From CADEED01 sp036677145 (GTDB lineage Bacteria > Pseudomonadota > Gammaproteobacteria > Steroidobacterales > Steroidobacteraceae), in the NCBI GenBank assembly GCA_036677145.1, contig JAKFFF010000101.1, positions 186,001-250,000 of the forward strand: a stretch of 64,000 nucleotides of DNA. The letters are read 5' to 3'. Both the position numbers and the translations under genes were made by a program. This document shows, in pieces, positions 26,538 to 34,341 of this stretch; within the stretch, counting starts at the first letter, position 1, and every line of letters starts with the position of its first letter. Under the pieces are notes generated by a model that ran no database searches, had not been told where the DNA came from, and worked only from the letters and a program-made list of their open reading frames with translations.

Positions 26538-27893
26538 TCAGTCCTGTAGTTTGAACGCGATTCGAACGCTGCTCAGGCCGTAGTCGCATTCGCTGCTGAA
26601 TTTGCCGCTGCGGATCGTGTCGATCGCCGCCGAGTCGAGATCGGGATGGCCGCTCGACTGCGCGATCTCCGCATCTACCAGCTCGTCGCTGCCGGGCGGA
26701 ACGAAGTAACGCACGACCGCCGAACCTTCGATGCCCCGTTGCTGGGCGGACGGCGGATAGAAGTGCTGCGCGTCGATGGTGTTTTTCAGACGCGCGCGGC
26801 ATTTTCCGGCCGCGGCGTTTTCGGCGAGTTTGGGAACGGCCTTGCAAGTCACGACCATCGCCCCCTTGTCCGGCTGCTGGTAGACGTCGCCGAGAACGAG
26901 ACGGCGCGTGACCTTGGGTCCGACCAATGCTTCGCGGGTCAGCACGGCCGGCTCACCGGTGACGAAGTCCTTCGAGCGCAATTCCGCCTTGCAGAACATG
27001 AACTCCGGTTCGTTGTTCGACACGTCGACGAACGCCAGCCGCTGAGCGCCGCGGCAATTCGCGGCCAGGTTCCACGCGCACTCGTGGTGATAGTCGTTGG
27101 TGTACGCCACGAAGCCCGTTCCTTTCGACGCCTTGGCGTCCTGGCCACCGCGGCTGAATTCCTGCGATTGAACCGGCTTGAATCTTTCGCGCCGCTTCAG
27201 CATGGCGGTGAGGACGCGGGTCGCCTCCGCTTCCGCGCGCTTGCGGTCGGCTGGCGGCAACGCTTTCTCCATGTCCTGCAAGGCTGTGAGATCGAATCCC
27301 ATGGAGCCGGTGGGTTTTGCGTCGTTGGGATAGACGACTTCCCAATATCCCGCCGCCACGCGCGCGTACACGTATTGCTGAACGGGATCCGGGCGCTGTC
27401 CGTCGGGCGAATACAGCGCGATGAGGCGCTGGGCGGCGGCCAGATAATCGAGTGTCACGGCCTTCTTGAGCCAGCGCTCCACGGTGGCGTAGTCGACCTC
27501 ACCGCAGCTCGTGTTGGTGGCCAGATCGGCTAGCGAGCGGGCGGCCCGGTCATGGCCGAGTTCGTCGGCGCGCAGCAGCGCGGCGCGCGCGGCATCGCAG
27601 TCCGCCGGGGTGAGCGCCAGGTAGGCCAGGTGACTGCCGACCAGGGCTCCGGCGCGCGCCCGTCCGGCCTTCAGTTCGTCGAGCCAGCGCGTCGTCTGCT
27701 CGGCTTCCGACATCGGCTTTCCGCCCAGTTTCAGCTCGATCAGCGAAAAGGCGTCTTCGTATCCCGGGCTTTCGGGGACGAAGTCCGACCCGGAAAACTG
27801 GGGCGTGGTGGCGCCGGATGGAGTTGCGGGAACCTGGGCGACGGCGCCAGCGGCGGCGGCCAGGAGGGCTACGAGGCAGGTGCGCTTTTGCAT
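26538..27893 (-). CDS. Exported protein with Sel1-like helical region and C-terminal TonB domain
   Basis: A 451-aa protein with a signal peptide (MQKRTCLVALLAAAAGAVAQ). Residues about 80-190 are helical and Sel1/TPR-like (ATVERWLKKAVTLDYLAAAQRLIALY). The last 90 residues form a TonB C-terminal domain (YPPSAQQRGIEGSAVVRYFV, SGHPDLDSAAIDTIRSGKF). There is no Pro-rich spacer or membrane anchor of a classical TonB, so it is probably not the energy transducer for receptors. The start at 27893 is preferred because it opens the signal peptide; the frame upstream is antisense to pyrD. Confidence 0.82.
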   Translation of the reverse strand: MQKRTCLVALLAAAAGAVAQVPATPSGATTPQFSGSDFVPESPGYEDAFSLIELKLGGKPMSEAEQTTRWLDELKAGRARAGALVGSHLAYLALTPADCDAARAALLRADELGHDRAARSLADLATNTSCGEVDYATVERWLKKAVTLDYLAAAQRLIALYSPDGQRPDPVQQYVYARVAAGYWEVVYPNDAKPTGSMGFDLTALQDMEKALPPADRKRAEAEATRVLTAMLKRRERFKPVQSQEFSRGGQDAKASKGTGFVAYTNDYHHECAWNLAANCRGAQRLAFVDVSNNEPEFMFCKAELRSKDFVTGEPAVLTREALVGPKVTRRLVLGDVYQQPDKGAMVVTCKAVPKLAENAAAGKCRARLKNTIDAQHFYPPSAQQRGIEGSAVVRYFVPPGSDELVDAEIAQSSGHPDLDSAAIDTIRSGKFSSECDYGLSSVRIAFKLQD

Positions 27894-27895
27894 GG

Positions 27896-27919
27896 GGCGC
27901 GCATCGTACAATGCGCGCC
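27896..27919. promoter_or_regulatory. 24-bp near-perfect palindrome with two back-to-back -10-like boxes
   Basis: The whole gap between the start codons of the divergent TonB-C gene (27893) and pyrD (27920) is a palindrome pairing at 11 of 12 positions, centred on GTAC. On the plus strand it holds TACAAT (27907-27912); on the minus strand TACGAT (27908-27903). If these are -10 boxes, both mRNAs would start at or next to their ATG. It could equally be an operator. Confidence 0.55.
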
Positions 27920-28870
27920 ATGGCCGCTGCTCCAGAGAAAATCGAAAATCCGCTGCTGACCGAATTCTGCGGCATGCAGTTGAACTCGCCCATCGTCCTG
28001 CTGTCCGGCTGCGTCGGATTCGGCGAGGAATACACGCGTGTCGAGGGGTTCTCGAACCGCGACGTCGGCGCCATCGTATTAAAGGGAACCACGGGCCAGG
28101 CGCGCCTCGGCAACAAGCCACATCGCGTCTACGAAACACCGTCGGGAATGCTCAACGCGATCGGGCTGCAGAACCCCGGCGCGGAATACGTGGTGAAGAA
28201 AATCCTGCCGACGCTCGATTTCAGCGAGACGCGTTTCTTCGCGAACGTTTCGGGCTCGACCATCGAGGAGTATGCCGAGGTCACGCGGCGCTTCGACGAT
28301 TCACCGATCGATGCGATCGAGATCAACATCTCGTGCCCGAACGTGAAGGAAGGCGGCGTCGCGTTCGGCAACTATCCGGACATGTCGGCAAAGGTGGTCG
28401 AAGCCTGCCGCAAGGCGACGACGAAGCCGCTGATCACGAAACTCTCGCCCAACCAGACGGACATCCGCGAAAACGCGCGCCGCTGCATCGAGGCCGGCTC
28501 GAACGGTCTCGCGGTGATCAACACGATCATGGGCATGGCCATCGACGTGAAATCGCGGCGGCCGGTCATCGGCAACATCCAGGGTGGATTGTCAGGGCCC
28601 GCGATCAAGCCGATCGCGCTGCTCAAGGTGCACCAGGTTTACGAGGTGGCGAAGAAACACAACGTGCCGATCATCGGACAGGGCGGCATCACCACCGTGA
28701 ACGATGCGCTCGAGTTCATGATTGCCGGCGCCACGACCGTGGGCCTCGGGACTGCACTTTTCTACGATCCGCTTCTGTGCCGCAAGATCAATGCGGGCGT
28801 GGCGGACTATCTGCGGGCTAACAATCTGCGGAGTATCGGCGAACTGGTCGGCTCGTTGCGCACGGACTGA
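27920..28870 (+). CDS. pyrD: Dihydroorotate dehydrogenase, class 1B type
   Basis: Oxidises dihydroorotate to orotate in pyrimidine synthesis, using FMN. The class 1 catalytic cysteine motif is INISCPNVKEGG. MAIDVKSRRPVIGNIQGGLSGPAIKPIALL and IGQGGITTVNDALEFMIAGA complete the FMN site and match the NAD-linked 1B form. Most gammaproteobacteria instead have the membrane-bound class 2 enzyme. Class 1B normally needs the PyrK electron-transfer subunit, and none is encoded in this window. The start is ATG 27920 or ATG 27911 (three codons longer). I prefer 27920 because TACAAT at 27907 looks like a -10 box. Confidence 0.88.
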   Translation: MAAAPEKIENPLLTEFCGMQLNSPIVLLSGCVGFGEEYTRVEGFSNRDVGAIVLKGTTGQARLGNKPHRVYETPSGMLNAIGLQNPGAEYVVKKILPTLDFSETRFFANVSGSTIEEYAEVTRRFDDSPIDAIEINISCPNVKEGGVAFGNYPDMSAKVVEACRKATTKPLITKLSPNQTDIRENARRCIEAGSNGLAVINTIMGMAIDVKSRRPVIGNIQGGLSGPAIKPIALLKVHQVYEVAKKHNVPIIGQGGITTVNDALEFMIAGATTVGLGTALFYDPLLCRKINAGVADYLRANNLRSIGELVGSLRTD

Positions 28871-28907
28871 AGGGACCGCGGTCCGTGCGCAACGAACGGA
28901 TCGACAA

Positions 28908-29066
28908 TTACTCTCTGCCCCGGCGTGATGCCGTGTAGCGCCAGATGATGGCGACGGCGGCCAGAATGCCCACGACGACCAGAACGACGTCCGACGTGTA
29001 GTCATGACGCGAGCCCTGGACGACGATCTCCGGGTACTTCGTGCTCTGAACGACTATTTCTTGCAT
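28908..29066 (-). CDS. Small single-helix membrane protein, unknown
   Basis: A 52-aa frame with a good ribosome site (GAGAGGAACC before the ATG at 29066). The protein has a polar start with a repeated EIVVQ motif (MQEIVVQSTKYPEIVVQGSR), then one membrane helix (VVLVVVGILAAVAIIWRY) and a basic tail (TASRRGRE). I do not recognise a family. A longer frame to 29189 exists, but its N-terminal part looks non-coding. Confidence 0.5.
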   Translation of the reverse strand: MQEIVVQSTKYPEIVVQGSRHDYTSDVVLVVVGILAAVAIIWRYTASRRGRE

Positions 29067-29283
29067 GGTTCCTCTCTTCGCCGGACCGTCTTGTTGTTTG
29101 TCCGGAAACCTCTTGGGGAGAGAGAGTGGAGCAATCTCGGGACGCTGAAAACAAAGCTGTATCCGATTCGCGACGGCAATCACGCGCAACTCTGGTTATG
29201 TAACCCCTTTCATCGGAACTACTGGCAAAAGGGCCGCGTCGCGGCGAGCAGTTAGCGGTATCAAGCACAGTCGGCGCCGCGCT
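29067..29283. other. Intergenic stretch without a recognised gene
   Basis: Together with the adjoining inverted repeat this is a 318-bp gap between the small membrane gene and ntrC. It is lower in GC than its surroundings. I see no ORF with coding character, no tRNA and no clear terminator besides the repeat. It presumably holds the promoter of the small membrane gene, but no convincing pair of boxes was found. Confidence 0.5.
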
Positions 29284-29381
29284 GTCGGTGCCGGGTGAGA
29301 AAAGACGGAGTTAGCCGCGGGGCCGCAATGGGAGACCTGGAGCGCGCGAGCTAACTCCGTCTTTTCTCACCCGGCACCGAC
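29284..29381. repeat. Perfect 32-bp inverted repeat just downstream of ntrC
   Basis: Arms at 29284-29315 and 29350-29381 are exact inverted copies over 32 bp, with a 34-nt loop. The left arm starts GTCGGTGCCGGGTGAGAAAA. The element ends 3 bp from the ntrC stop codon, so in ntrC mRNA it would form a very stable hairpin. It has no T-run at the base and is too long for an ordinary intrinsic terminator. It shares the core CGGTGCCGGG with the repeat at 14923-15058. Confidence 0.9.
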
Positions 29382-29384
29382 TGG

Positions 29385-30839
29385 TCAGGGCAGGGACTCG
29401 TCGTCCGACATGCCGAGCTCTTTGAGCTTGCGGGTCAGGGTGTTGCGGCCCCAGCCCAGCACGCGTGCGGCTTCCTGACGATGGCCGTGCGTGCGATTGA
29501 GGGCGACGCGGATCAGCACGCGTTCGAACTCGGGCAGCGCCTGGTCGAGCCAGGCGACGGTGCCGTCGTAGGGCTGGGCCTTCGCCCACAACGTGAGCGC
29601 CGCGGCCCAGTCCGTCTGCGCCGCCGGCGTCACGATGTGCATCTCTGAGGGCAGGTCCTGCAGCTGGATCTCGCTGCCGGGCGCCAGCGCCGTGAGGCGG
29701 CGGCACAGGTTCACAAGTTCGCGCACGTTGCCGGGCCAGCGATACGACTGCAGGCGTTCCATCGTGACCGGCGCGAGAGTCTTGGTCTCGGCGCCGAGCT
29801 CCGCGGCCGCCAGCCGCAGGTAGTGGCCTAACAAGTCGGGTACGTCTTCGGTGCGCGAGCGCAGCGGCGGCAACTCGATGCGGATCACGTTGAGGCGGTG
29901 ATAGAGATCCTCGCGGAAGATGCCGCGCTCCACGCGTTCTTCCAGGTTCTGGTGTGTCGCCGCGATGACCCGCACGTCGACCTTGATCGGTGTCTGTCCG
30001 CCGACGCGGTAGAACTCGCCTTCGGCCAGCACGCGTAACAGACGAGTCTGCAGTGGCGTCGACATATCCCCGATTTCGTCGAGGAACAGAGTGCCGCCAT
30101 TGGCCTGCTCGAAGCGGCCGCGGCGCTGCGCGTCCGCGCCGGTGAACGACCCTTTTTCGTGGCCGAACAATTCCGACTCGAGCAGCTCCGCGGGTATTGC
30201 CGATGTGTTCAGCGCGACGAAGGGTTTGCTGACACGCGGGCTGTGTTCATGCAACGCGCGTGCGACGAGCTCCTTGCCCGTGCCCGACTCGCCGGTGATC
30301 AGCACCGCGACACTCGAACGCGACAGGCGTCCGATGGCGCGGAACACCTGCTGCATCGCCGGCGCCTTGCCTAACAACTCCGGAATCTCCGGCGTCTGCG
30401 TCGGCGTCTCTTCGCTGCGCCGCGCGGTCTGACCGGCGCGGCGGACGAGTTCCACCGCCTGGTCGATGTCGAAGGGCTTCGGCAGATATTCGAACGCCCC
30501 GCCCTCGTACGCCGAAACCGCGCTCGGCAGATCGGAGTGGGCCGTCATGACGATCACGGGCAGTGTCGGATGTGCACCGCGCACTTCACGCAGCAGGTCG
30601 ATGCCGGAACTGCCGGGCATGCGGATGTCGGTGAGCAGCACGTCGGGGGCATCGGTGCGTAATGCAGCCAGCGCGGGCTCGGCCGCGTCGAAGGCGCGCG
30701 GCACCATGCCGCTCGCGCGCAACGCGCGCTCGAGCACCCAGCGGATGGATGCGTCGTCTTCCACCAGCCAGACCCGGAGTGCAGGCTGGGAGGAGGACGG
30801 TGGTGAGGTGGAATGCATATACGTGGGATCGACGCTCAT
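29385..30839 (-). CDS. ntrC: Nitrogen regulator NtrC (NR(I)), sigma-54 activator
   Basis: A 484-aa response regulator that, when phosphorylated by NtrB, turns on sigma-54 promoters under nitrogen limitation. Receiver domain: phospho-acceptor Asp at about 71 (LLTDIRMPG). AAA+ domain: Walker A GESGTGKE, sigma-54 contact loop GSFTGA (the common variant of GAFTGA) and Walker B GGTLFLDEIGD. A Fis-type helix-turn-helix sits at the C terminus (GHRQEAARVLGWGRNTLTRKLKEL). The start overlaps the ntrB stop (ATGA). The neighbouring glnA promoter carries its likely binding site. Confidence 0.96.
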   Translation of the reverse strand: MSVDPTYMHSTSPPSSSQPALRVWLVEDDASIRWVLERALRASGMVPRAFDAAEPALAALRTDAPDVLLTDIRMPGSSGIDLLREVRGAHPTLPVIVMTAHSDLPSAVSAYEGGAFEYLPKPFDIDQAVELVRRAGQTARRSEETPTQTPEIPELLGKAPAMQQVFRAIGRLSRSSVAVLITGESGTGKELVARALHEHSPRVSKPFVALNTSAIPAELLESELFGHEKGSFTGADAQRRGRFEQANGGTLFLDEIGDMSTPLQTRLLRVLAEGEFYRVGGQTPIKVDVRVIAATHQNLEERVERGIFREDLYHRLNVIRIELPPLRSRTEDVPDLLGHYLRLAAAELGAETKTLAPVTMERLQSYRWPGNVRELVNLCRRLTALAPGSEIQLQDLPSEMHIVTPAAQTDWAAALTLWAKAQPYDGTVAWLDQALPEFERVLIRVALNRTHGHRQEAARVLGWGRNTLTRKLKELGMSDDESLP

Positions 30840-31927
30840 GCGTTCTCCGGTAGGGGCAGCAGGATCGTGAAGATCGTGCGCCCGGGCTTGCTTTCGAATT
30901 CGATGAGGCCCCCGTGGCGCGTGACGAGGTCCTGCGATACCGCAAGACCCAGGCCGGTGCCATTCGCACGGCCGGTGACGAGGGGGAAAAAGATCGTGTC
31001 CGCGAGCTCGGGCGGAACGCCCGGGCCGTTGTCCTCGACCTGCAGGCTCGCCGCGAGCTTGTGCCGCGTCGTGCCGATGTTCACGTTCGCCGCGATACGC
31101 GTGCGGATCACGATGCGGCCGCGCTCACCCACGGCGAGCAATGCGTTGCGCGCGATGTTGAGCAGCGCCTGGATGATCTGGTTGGAATCCACCTCCGCGT
31201 TCGGCAACGACGGATCGTAGTCGCGCTCCACGAGCACGCCGGCGCGCGCTTCGCTGCGCAGCAGCCGGTACACGTGTTCGCAGATTTCGTGGATGTTGAT
31301 GAACGCCTTCTGAGGCACGCGCGTCGGGCCGATCATCGAATCCACCAGCGCGGTGAGGCGATCCGCCTCGCTGATGATGATCCCGGTGTATTCGCGCAGA
31401 TGTTCGTGCAGCTCGCGCTCGAGCAGCTGCGCGGCGCCGCGCAGACCGCCGAGCGGATTCTTGATCTCGTGGGCGAGCTGCCGAACCATCTGGCGGCTCG
31501 AATCGAGACGCGAGATGAGTTCGTTTTCGCGCGCGATGCGCTGACGCTGGGTCGCGTCGGATATTTCCAGCAGCAGGTACTTGCGCTCGAATTCGCTGTC
31601 GAGCGGCGTCATCGTGACATCGATGACCCGGCGCTCGCGTCCGAGCGGCCCGGCCATCACGGCGAGTTCGCGCTCGGAGAGGGTTTCACCGGTGTCGAGC
31701 GCGCGGCGCATGAGCTGGCTCAGCGAATCCGCTTCGAGCACCAGCGAGAGAAAAGGTTTACCGCGTGCCTGGTTGACGCTCGCCGCGAGCAGATCCTGCG
31801 CGGCGACGTTTGCGTACACCACGCACAAGTCGGAATCGAGCACGAGGATGCCGGTGGTGAGAGCGCCGATGAGATCGGCGGGCTCGAAGTGCGCGATCGC
31901 GGAAGGCAGGAAGCGTTCAACCGCCAT
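30836..31927 (-). CDS. ntrB: Nitrogen sensor histidine kinase NtrB (NR(II))
   Basis: A 363-aa cytosolic kinase/phosphatase for NtrC, normally governed by PII. A PAS domain (LDSDLCVVYANVAAQDLLAAS) is followed by the phospho-His box QLAHEIKNPLGGLRGAAQLL, the N box NIARNALLAV and the G boxes EDNGPGVP and GTGLGLAVSQDLV. It overlaps ntrC by four bases. The glnA-ntrB-ntrC order is kept, with a DUF4124 gene inserted between glnA and ntrB. Confidence 0.95.
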   Translation of the reverse strand: MAVERFLPSAIAHFEPADLIGALTTGILVLDSDLCVVYANVAAQDLLAASVNQARGKPFLSLVLEADSLSQLMRRALDTGETLSERELAVMAGPLGRERRVIDVTMTPLDSEFERKYLLLEISDATQRQRIARENELISRLDSSRQMVRQLAHEIKNPLGGLRGAAQLLERELHEHLREYTGIIISEADRLTALVDSMIGPTRVPQKAFINIHEICEHVYRLLRSEARAGVLVERDYDPSLPNAEVDSNQIIQALLNIARNALLAVGERGRIVIRTRIAANVNIGTTRHKLAASLQVEDNGPGVPPELADTIFFPLVTGRANGTGLGLAVSQDLVTRHGGLIEFESKPGRTIFTILLPLPENA

Positions 31928-31963
31928 GCCGGCCTCCGGCCGCGCGCGGCTCGAAGTGGGTAG

Positions 31964-32497
31964 TTAGCGGCGCCCCGGCATGTTCAGCGAGGGGCGGAAA
32001 ACGTGAAAGGTCGAAGACGAGCTGCACAAGCTTCGGCCGAAGCGATCTTTCACCGTGACGGAAACCGTGTGCGAGCCGCGATCCACGGGCCGCATGTTGA
32101 ACGACATCGCTCCGCTGCCCACGGCATTCCCGTCCAGGCGCAGATCCACGATATCGCCGGCGCGCAGCGGCGGCTGAAGCGTCACACCGATGTTCACGGA
32201 TTCCGGATTCGTGAAGGTCTCGTCCGTCCTGGGCGAGGTTGCGCAGCTTGCATAACGGAAATCGTCGACTTCCTGCAGGAGCCGCTGCTCGAGCGGAACC
32301 GACGAAGACGGGGTGCTCGGGGGCGGCGGCGCCGAATAGGTTTGCGCCGGTTGCAGATCGACGGGTTGACCGCCCGGCAGCGGGCGATCCGAATAAGTCT
32401 TCGTGCCGTCCTTCTCGACGCGCACATAGGTCGTGGCGAGCGCCGCCGAAGCGACGATCAGCATTCCGAACGAGATTGCGAGCGGCAAGCGCTTCAT
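31964..32497 (-). CDS. DUF4124 domain exported protein
   Basis: A 177-aa protein with a signal peptide (MKRLPLAISFGMLIVASAALA) and an N-terminal DUF4124 domain (TYVRVEKDGTKTYSDRPLPGG). A Pro/Ser linker is followed by a beta-rich C-terminal region. DUF4124 proteins are common between glnA and ntrB in gammaproteobacteria; the role is unknown. The ATG at 32497 opens the signal peptide. The 36-bp gap to ntrB allows co-transcription. Confidence 0.85.
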   Translation of the reverse strand: MKRLPLAISFGMLIVASAALATTYVRVEKDGTKTYSDRPLPGGQPVDLQPAQTYSAPPPPSTPSSSVPLEQRLLQEVDDFRYASCATSPRTDETFTNPESVNIGVTLQPPLRAGDIVDLRLDGNAVGSGAMSFNMRPVDRGSHTVSVTVKDRFGRSLCSSSSTFHVFRPSLNMPGRR

Positions 32498-32556
32498 GGG
32501 ACCGGAGCATACCGCCTGAGCCTGAATCCAACCAAAACGCGTCACTCAGAATCGGG

Positions 32557-32581
32557 CGGCGGCCCCCGGCCAGGGCCGCCC
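32557..32581 (-). terminator. GC-rich hairpin after glnA, possible terminator
   Basis: Downstream of the glnA stop, a hairpin with a stem GCGGCCC/GGGCCGC (32559-32565 and 32573-32579) can form. No clear U-run follows on the glnA strand, so intrinsic termination is uncertain. The rest of the 179-bp gap shows nothing else. Confidence 0.3.
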
Positions 32582-32676
32582 CCCTGCTCAAAATCACGGC
32601 CGGGAAGCTGGCGGGCGACATCGTCGGGCCGAAACCCGCTTGGTCATCCCGCGACGCTTCCGGCCGCTTCATCGCC

Positions 32677-34086
32677 TCAGCAGCTGTAGTACATGTCGAA
32701 CTCAACCGGATGCGTCGACATGCGGAAGCGCGTGACTTCCTGTGTCTTCAATCCGATGTAAGCATCGATCACGTCGTTGGTGAACACGCCGCCCCGGGTC
32801 AGGAACTCGCGATCCTTGTCGAGGTGCTCGAGCGCCATGTCGAGCGAATGGCACACCTGCGGAATGTGCTTCTCTTCCTCCGGCTCCAGGTCGTACAGAT
32901 CCTTGTCGGCCGGTTCGCCCGGATGGATCTTGTTCTGGATGCCGTCGAGGCCGGCCATCATCATCGCCGCGAACGCGAAGTAAGGATTCGCGGAGGAGTC
33001 CGGGAAGCGCACTTCGATGCGGCGCGCCTTCGGATTCGCAACCCACGGAATGCGGATCGACGCCGAACGGTTGCGCGCGGAGTACGCGAGCATCACGGGA
33101 GCTTCGAAGCCCGGCACGAGGCGCTTGTAGCTGTTCGTGCCCGGGTTCGTGAACGCGTTGATCGCCTTGGCATGCTTGATGATGCCGCCGATGTAATACA
33201 GCGCCGTGTCGGACAGGCCGCCGTACTTGTCGCCCGCGAACAGCGCCGTGCCGGCCTTTTGCAGCGACTGGTGCACGTGCATGCCCGAGCCGTTGTCACC
33301 GACCAGCGGCTTCGGCATGAACGTCGCCGACTTGCCGTAGCTGTGCGCGACATTGTGGATCGCGTACTTCAGGATCTGAACTTCGTCGGCCTTCTTCACG
33401 AGTCCGCCCGGACCCACGCCGATTTCGCACTGGCCACCGGTCGCCACCTCGTGGTGGTGCACCTCGACCTTGAGACCCATCTCTTCGAGCGCATCGCACA
33501 TCGCGGAGCGGATGTCCTGGAACGCGTCGACCGGCGGAACCGGGAAGTAACCGCCCTTCAGGCCGGGACGATGTCCCTTGTTGCCATCGGGGAATGCGGT
33601 ATTGCTGTTCCACGCGCCCTGCACGGAGTCGATGGCATACGACGATTCGTTGATGCTGCTGTTCCAGCGCACGCTGTCGAAAATGAAGAATTCGTTTTCC
33701 GGACCGAACAGCGCGCCATCGGCGATGCCCGTCGACTTGAGATACGCCTCGGCGCGTTTGCCGAGCGAGCGCGGGTCGCGCTCGTAACCCTGCATGGTCG
33801 CCGGTTCGATGATGTCGCAGCGAATGTTGACCGTGGTCGATTCGAAGAACGGGTCGATTACGGCGGTCGTCGGATCGAGCGCCAGGATCATGTCCGACTC
33901 ATTGATGCCCTTCCACCCTGAGATGGACGAGCCGTCGAACATCTTGCCGTCTCGAAACAGGTCTTCGTCGACGAGATTCGCGGGGATCGTTACGTGTTGT
34001 TCTTTGCCGCGAGTGTCGGTGAAGCGAAGGTCTGCGTACTTGACCTCCTTGTCCTTGATCAACTTGATTACATCTGCCGGTTTCAT
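32677..34086 (-). CDS. glnA: Type I glutamine synthetase
   Basis: Makes glutamine from glutamate, ammonia and ATP. The 469-aa length is that of the bacterial GSI-beta dodecamer. Signatures: MFDGSSISGWKGINESDM (beta-grasp), the metal-binding FGPENEFFIFD, the ATP-binding KPLVGDNGSGMHVHQSL, and the adenylylation-site Tyr at about 398 in DKDLYDLEPEE. The last shows control by adenylyltransferase. The C terminus is MYYSC. Its upstream region has a sigma-54 promoter and an NtrC site. Confidence 0.98.
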   Translation of the reverse strand: MKPADVIKLIKDKEVKYADLRFTDTRGKEQHVTIPANLVDEDLFRDGKMFDGSSISGWKGINESDMILALDPTTAVIDPFFESTTVNIRCDIIEPATMQGYERDPRSLGKRAEAYLKSTGIADGALFGPENEFFIFDSVRWNSSINESSYAIDSVQGAWNSNTAFPDGNKGHRPGLKGGYFPVPPVDAFQDIRSAMCDALEEMGLKVEVHHHEVATGGQCEIGVGPGGLVKKADEVQILKYAIHNVAHSYGKSATFMPKPLVGDNGSGMHVHQSLQKAGTALFAGDKYGGLSDTALYYIGGIIKHAKAINAFTNPGTNSYKRLVPGFEAPVMLAYSARNRSASIRIPWVANPKARRIEVRFPDSSANPYFAFAAMMMAGLDGIQNKIHPGEPADKDLYDLEPEEEKHIPQVCHSLDMALEHLDKDREFLTRGGVFTNDVIDAYIGLKTQEVTRFRMSTHPVEFDMYYSC

Positions 34087-34127
34087 TGTAAGAAATCCTC
34101 TCGGAAGGGTTTGAGCCTCGGTCTCAA

Positions 34128-34143
34128 TGCATTCGCTGTGCCA
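34128..34143 (-). promoter_or_regulatory. Sigma-54 promoter of glnA
   Basis: Read on the minus strand, TGGCACAGCGAATGCA has the -24 element TGGCAC and a -12 element ATGCA with exact consensus spacing (consensus TGGCACGNNNNTTGCW). GG and GC, the essential pairs, are kept; one base of TTGC differs. It lies 42 bp before the glnA start codon. Confidence 0.75.
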
Positions 34144-34194
34144 GTCACTGAAGTCTTTTGAATCAATGAGTTAGCAGACGTCCTGCGTCGCGTG

Positions 34195-34211
34195 TGCACG
34201 CCTTTGGTGCG
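34195..34211. promoter_or_regulatory. NtrC binding site (enhancer) for glnA
   Basis: TGCACGCCTTTGGTGCG matches the 17-bp NtrC dyad TGCAC-N5-TGGTGCA except at the final base. It lies about 85 bp upstream of the expected sigma-54 start of glnA, which is a normal enhancer position. It is also within 150 bp of the divergent Xre-RES genes. Confidence 0.7.
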
Positions 34212-34315
34212 ATCGCGGCGCATTTTGCCCCGTTTCGGCTCGCCAATGCGCCGCATTCCAGGGGTCACGCACACAATTGTGGCGGGAAATTGTTCCTATA
34301 TGGATTAATGGCGTG

Positions 34316-34321
34316 TATAGT
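34316..34321 (+). promoter_or_regulatory. Candidate -10 box for the Xre-RES-HIT genes
   Basis: TATAGT, 20 bp before the antitoxin ATG. The nearest TTGTTC is at 34290, giving a 20-bp spacer, so the pair is not ideal. An AGTC-N8-GACT dyad (34319-34334) overlaps it and could be part of an autoregulatory operator, but the arms are short. Confidence 0.3.
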
Positions 34322-34341
34322 CCAGTAATAGACTTTTGGAG

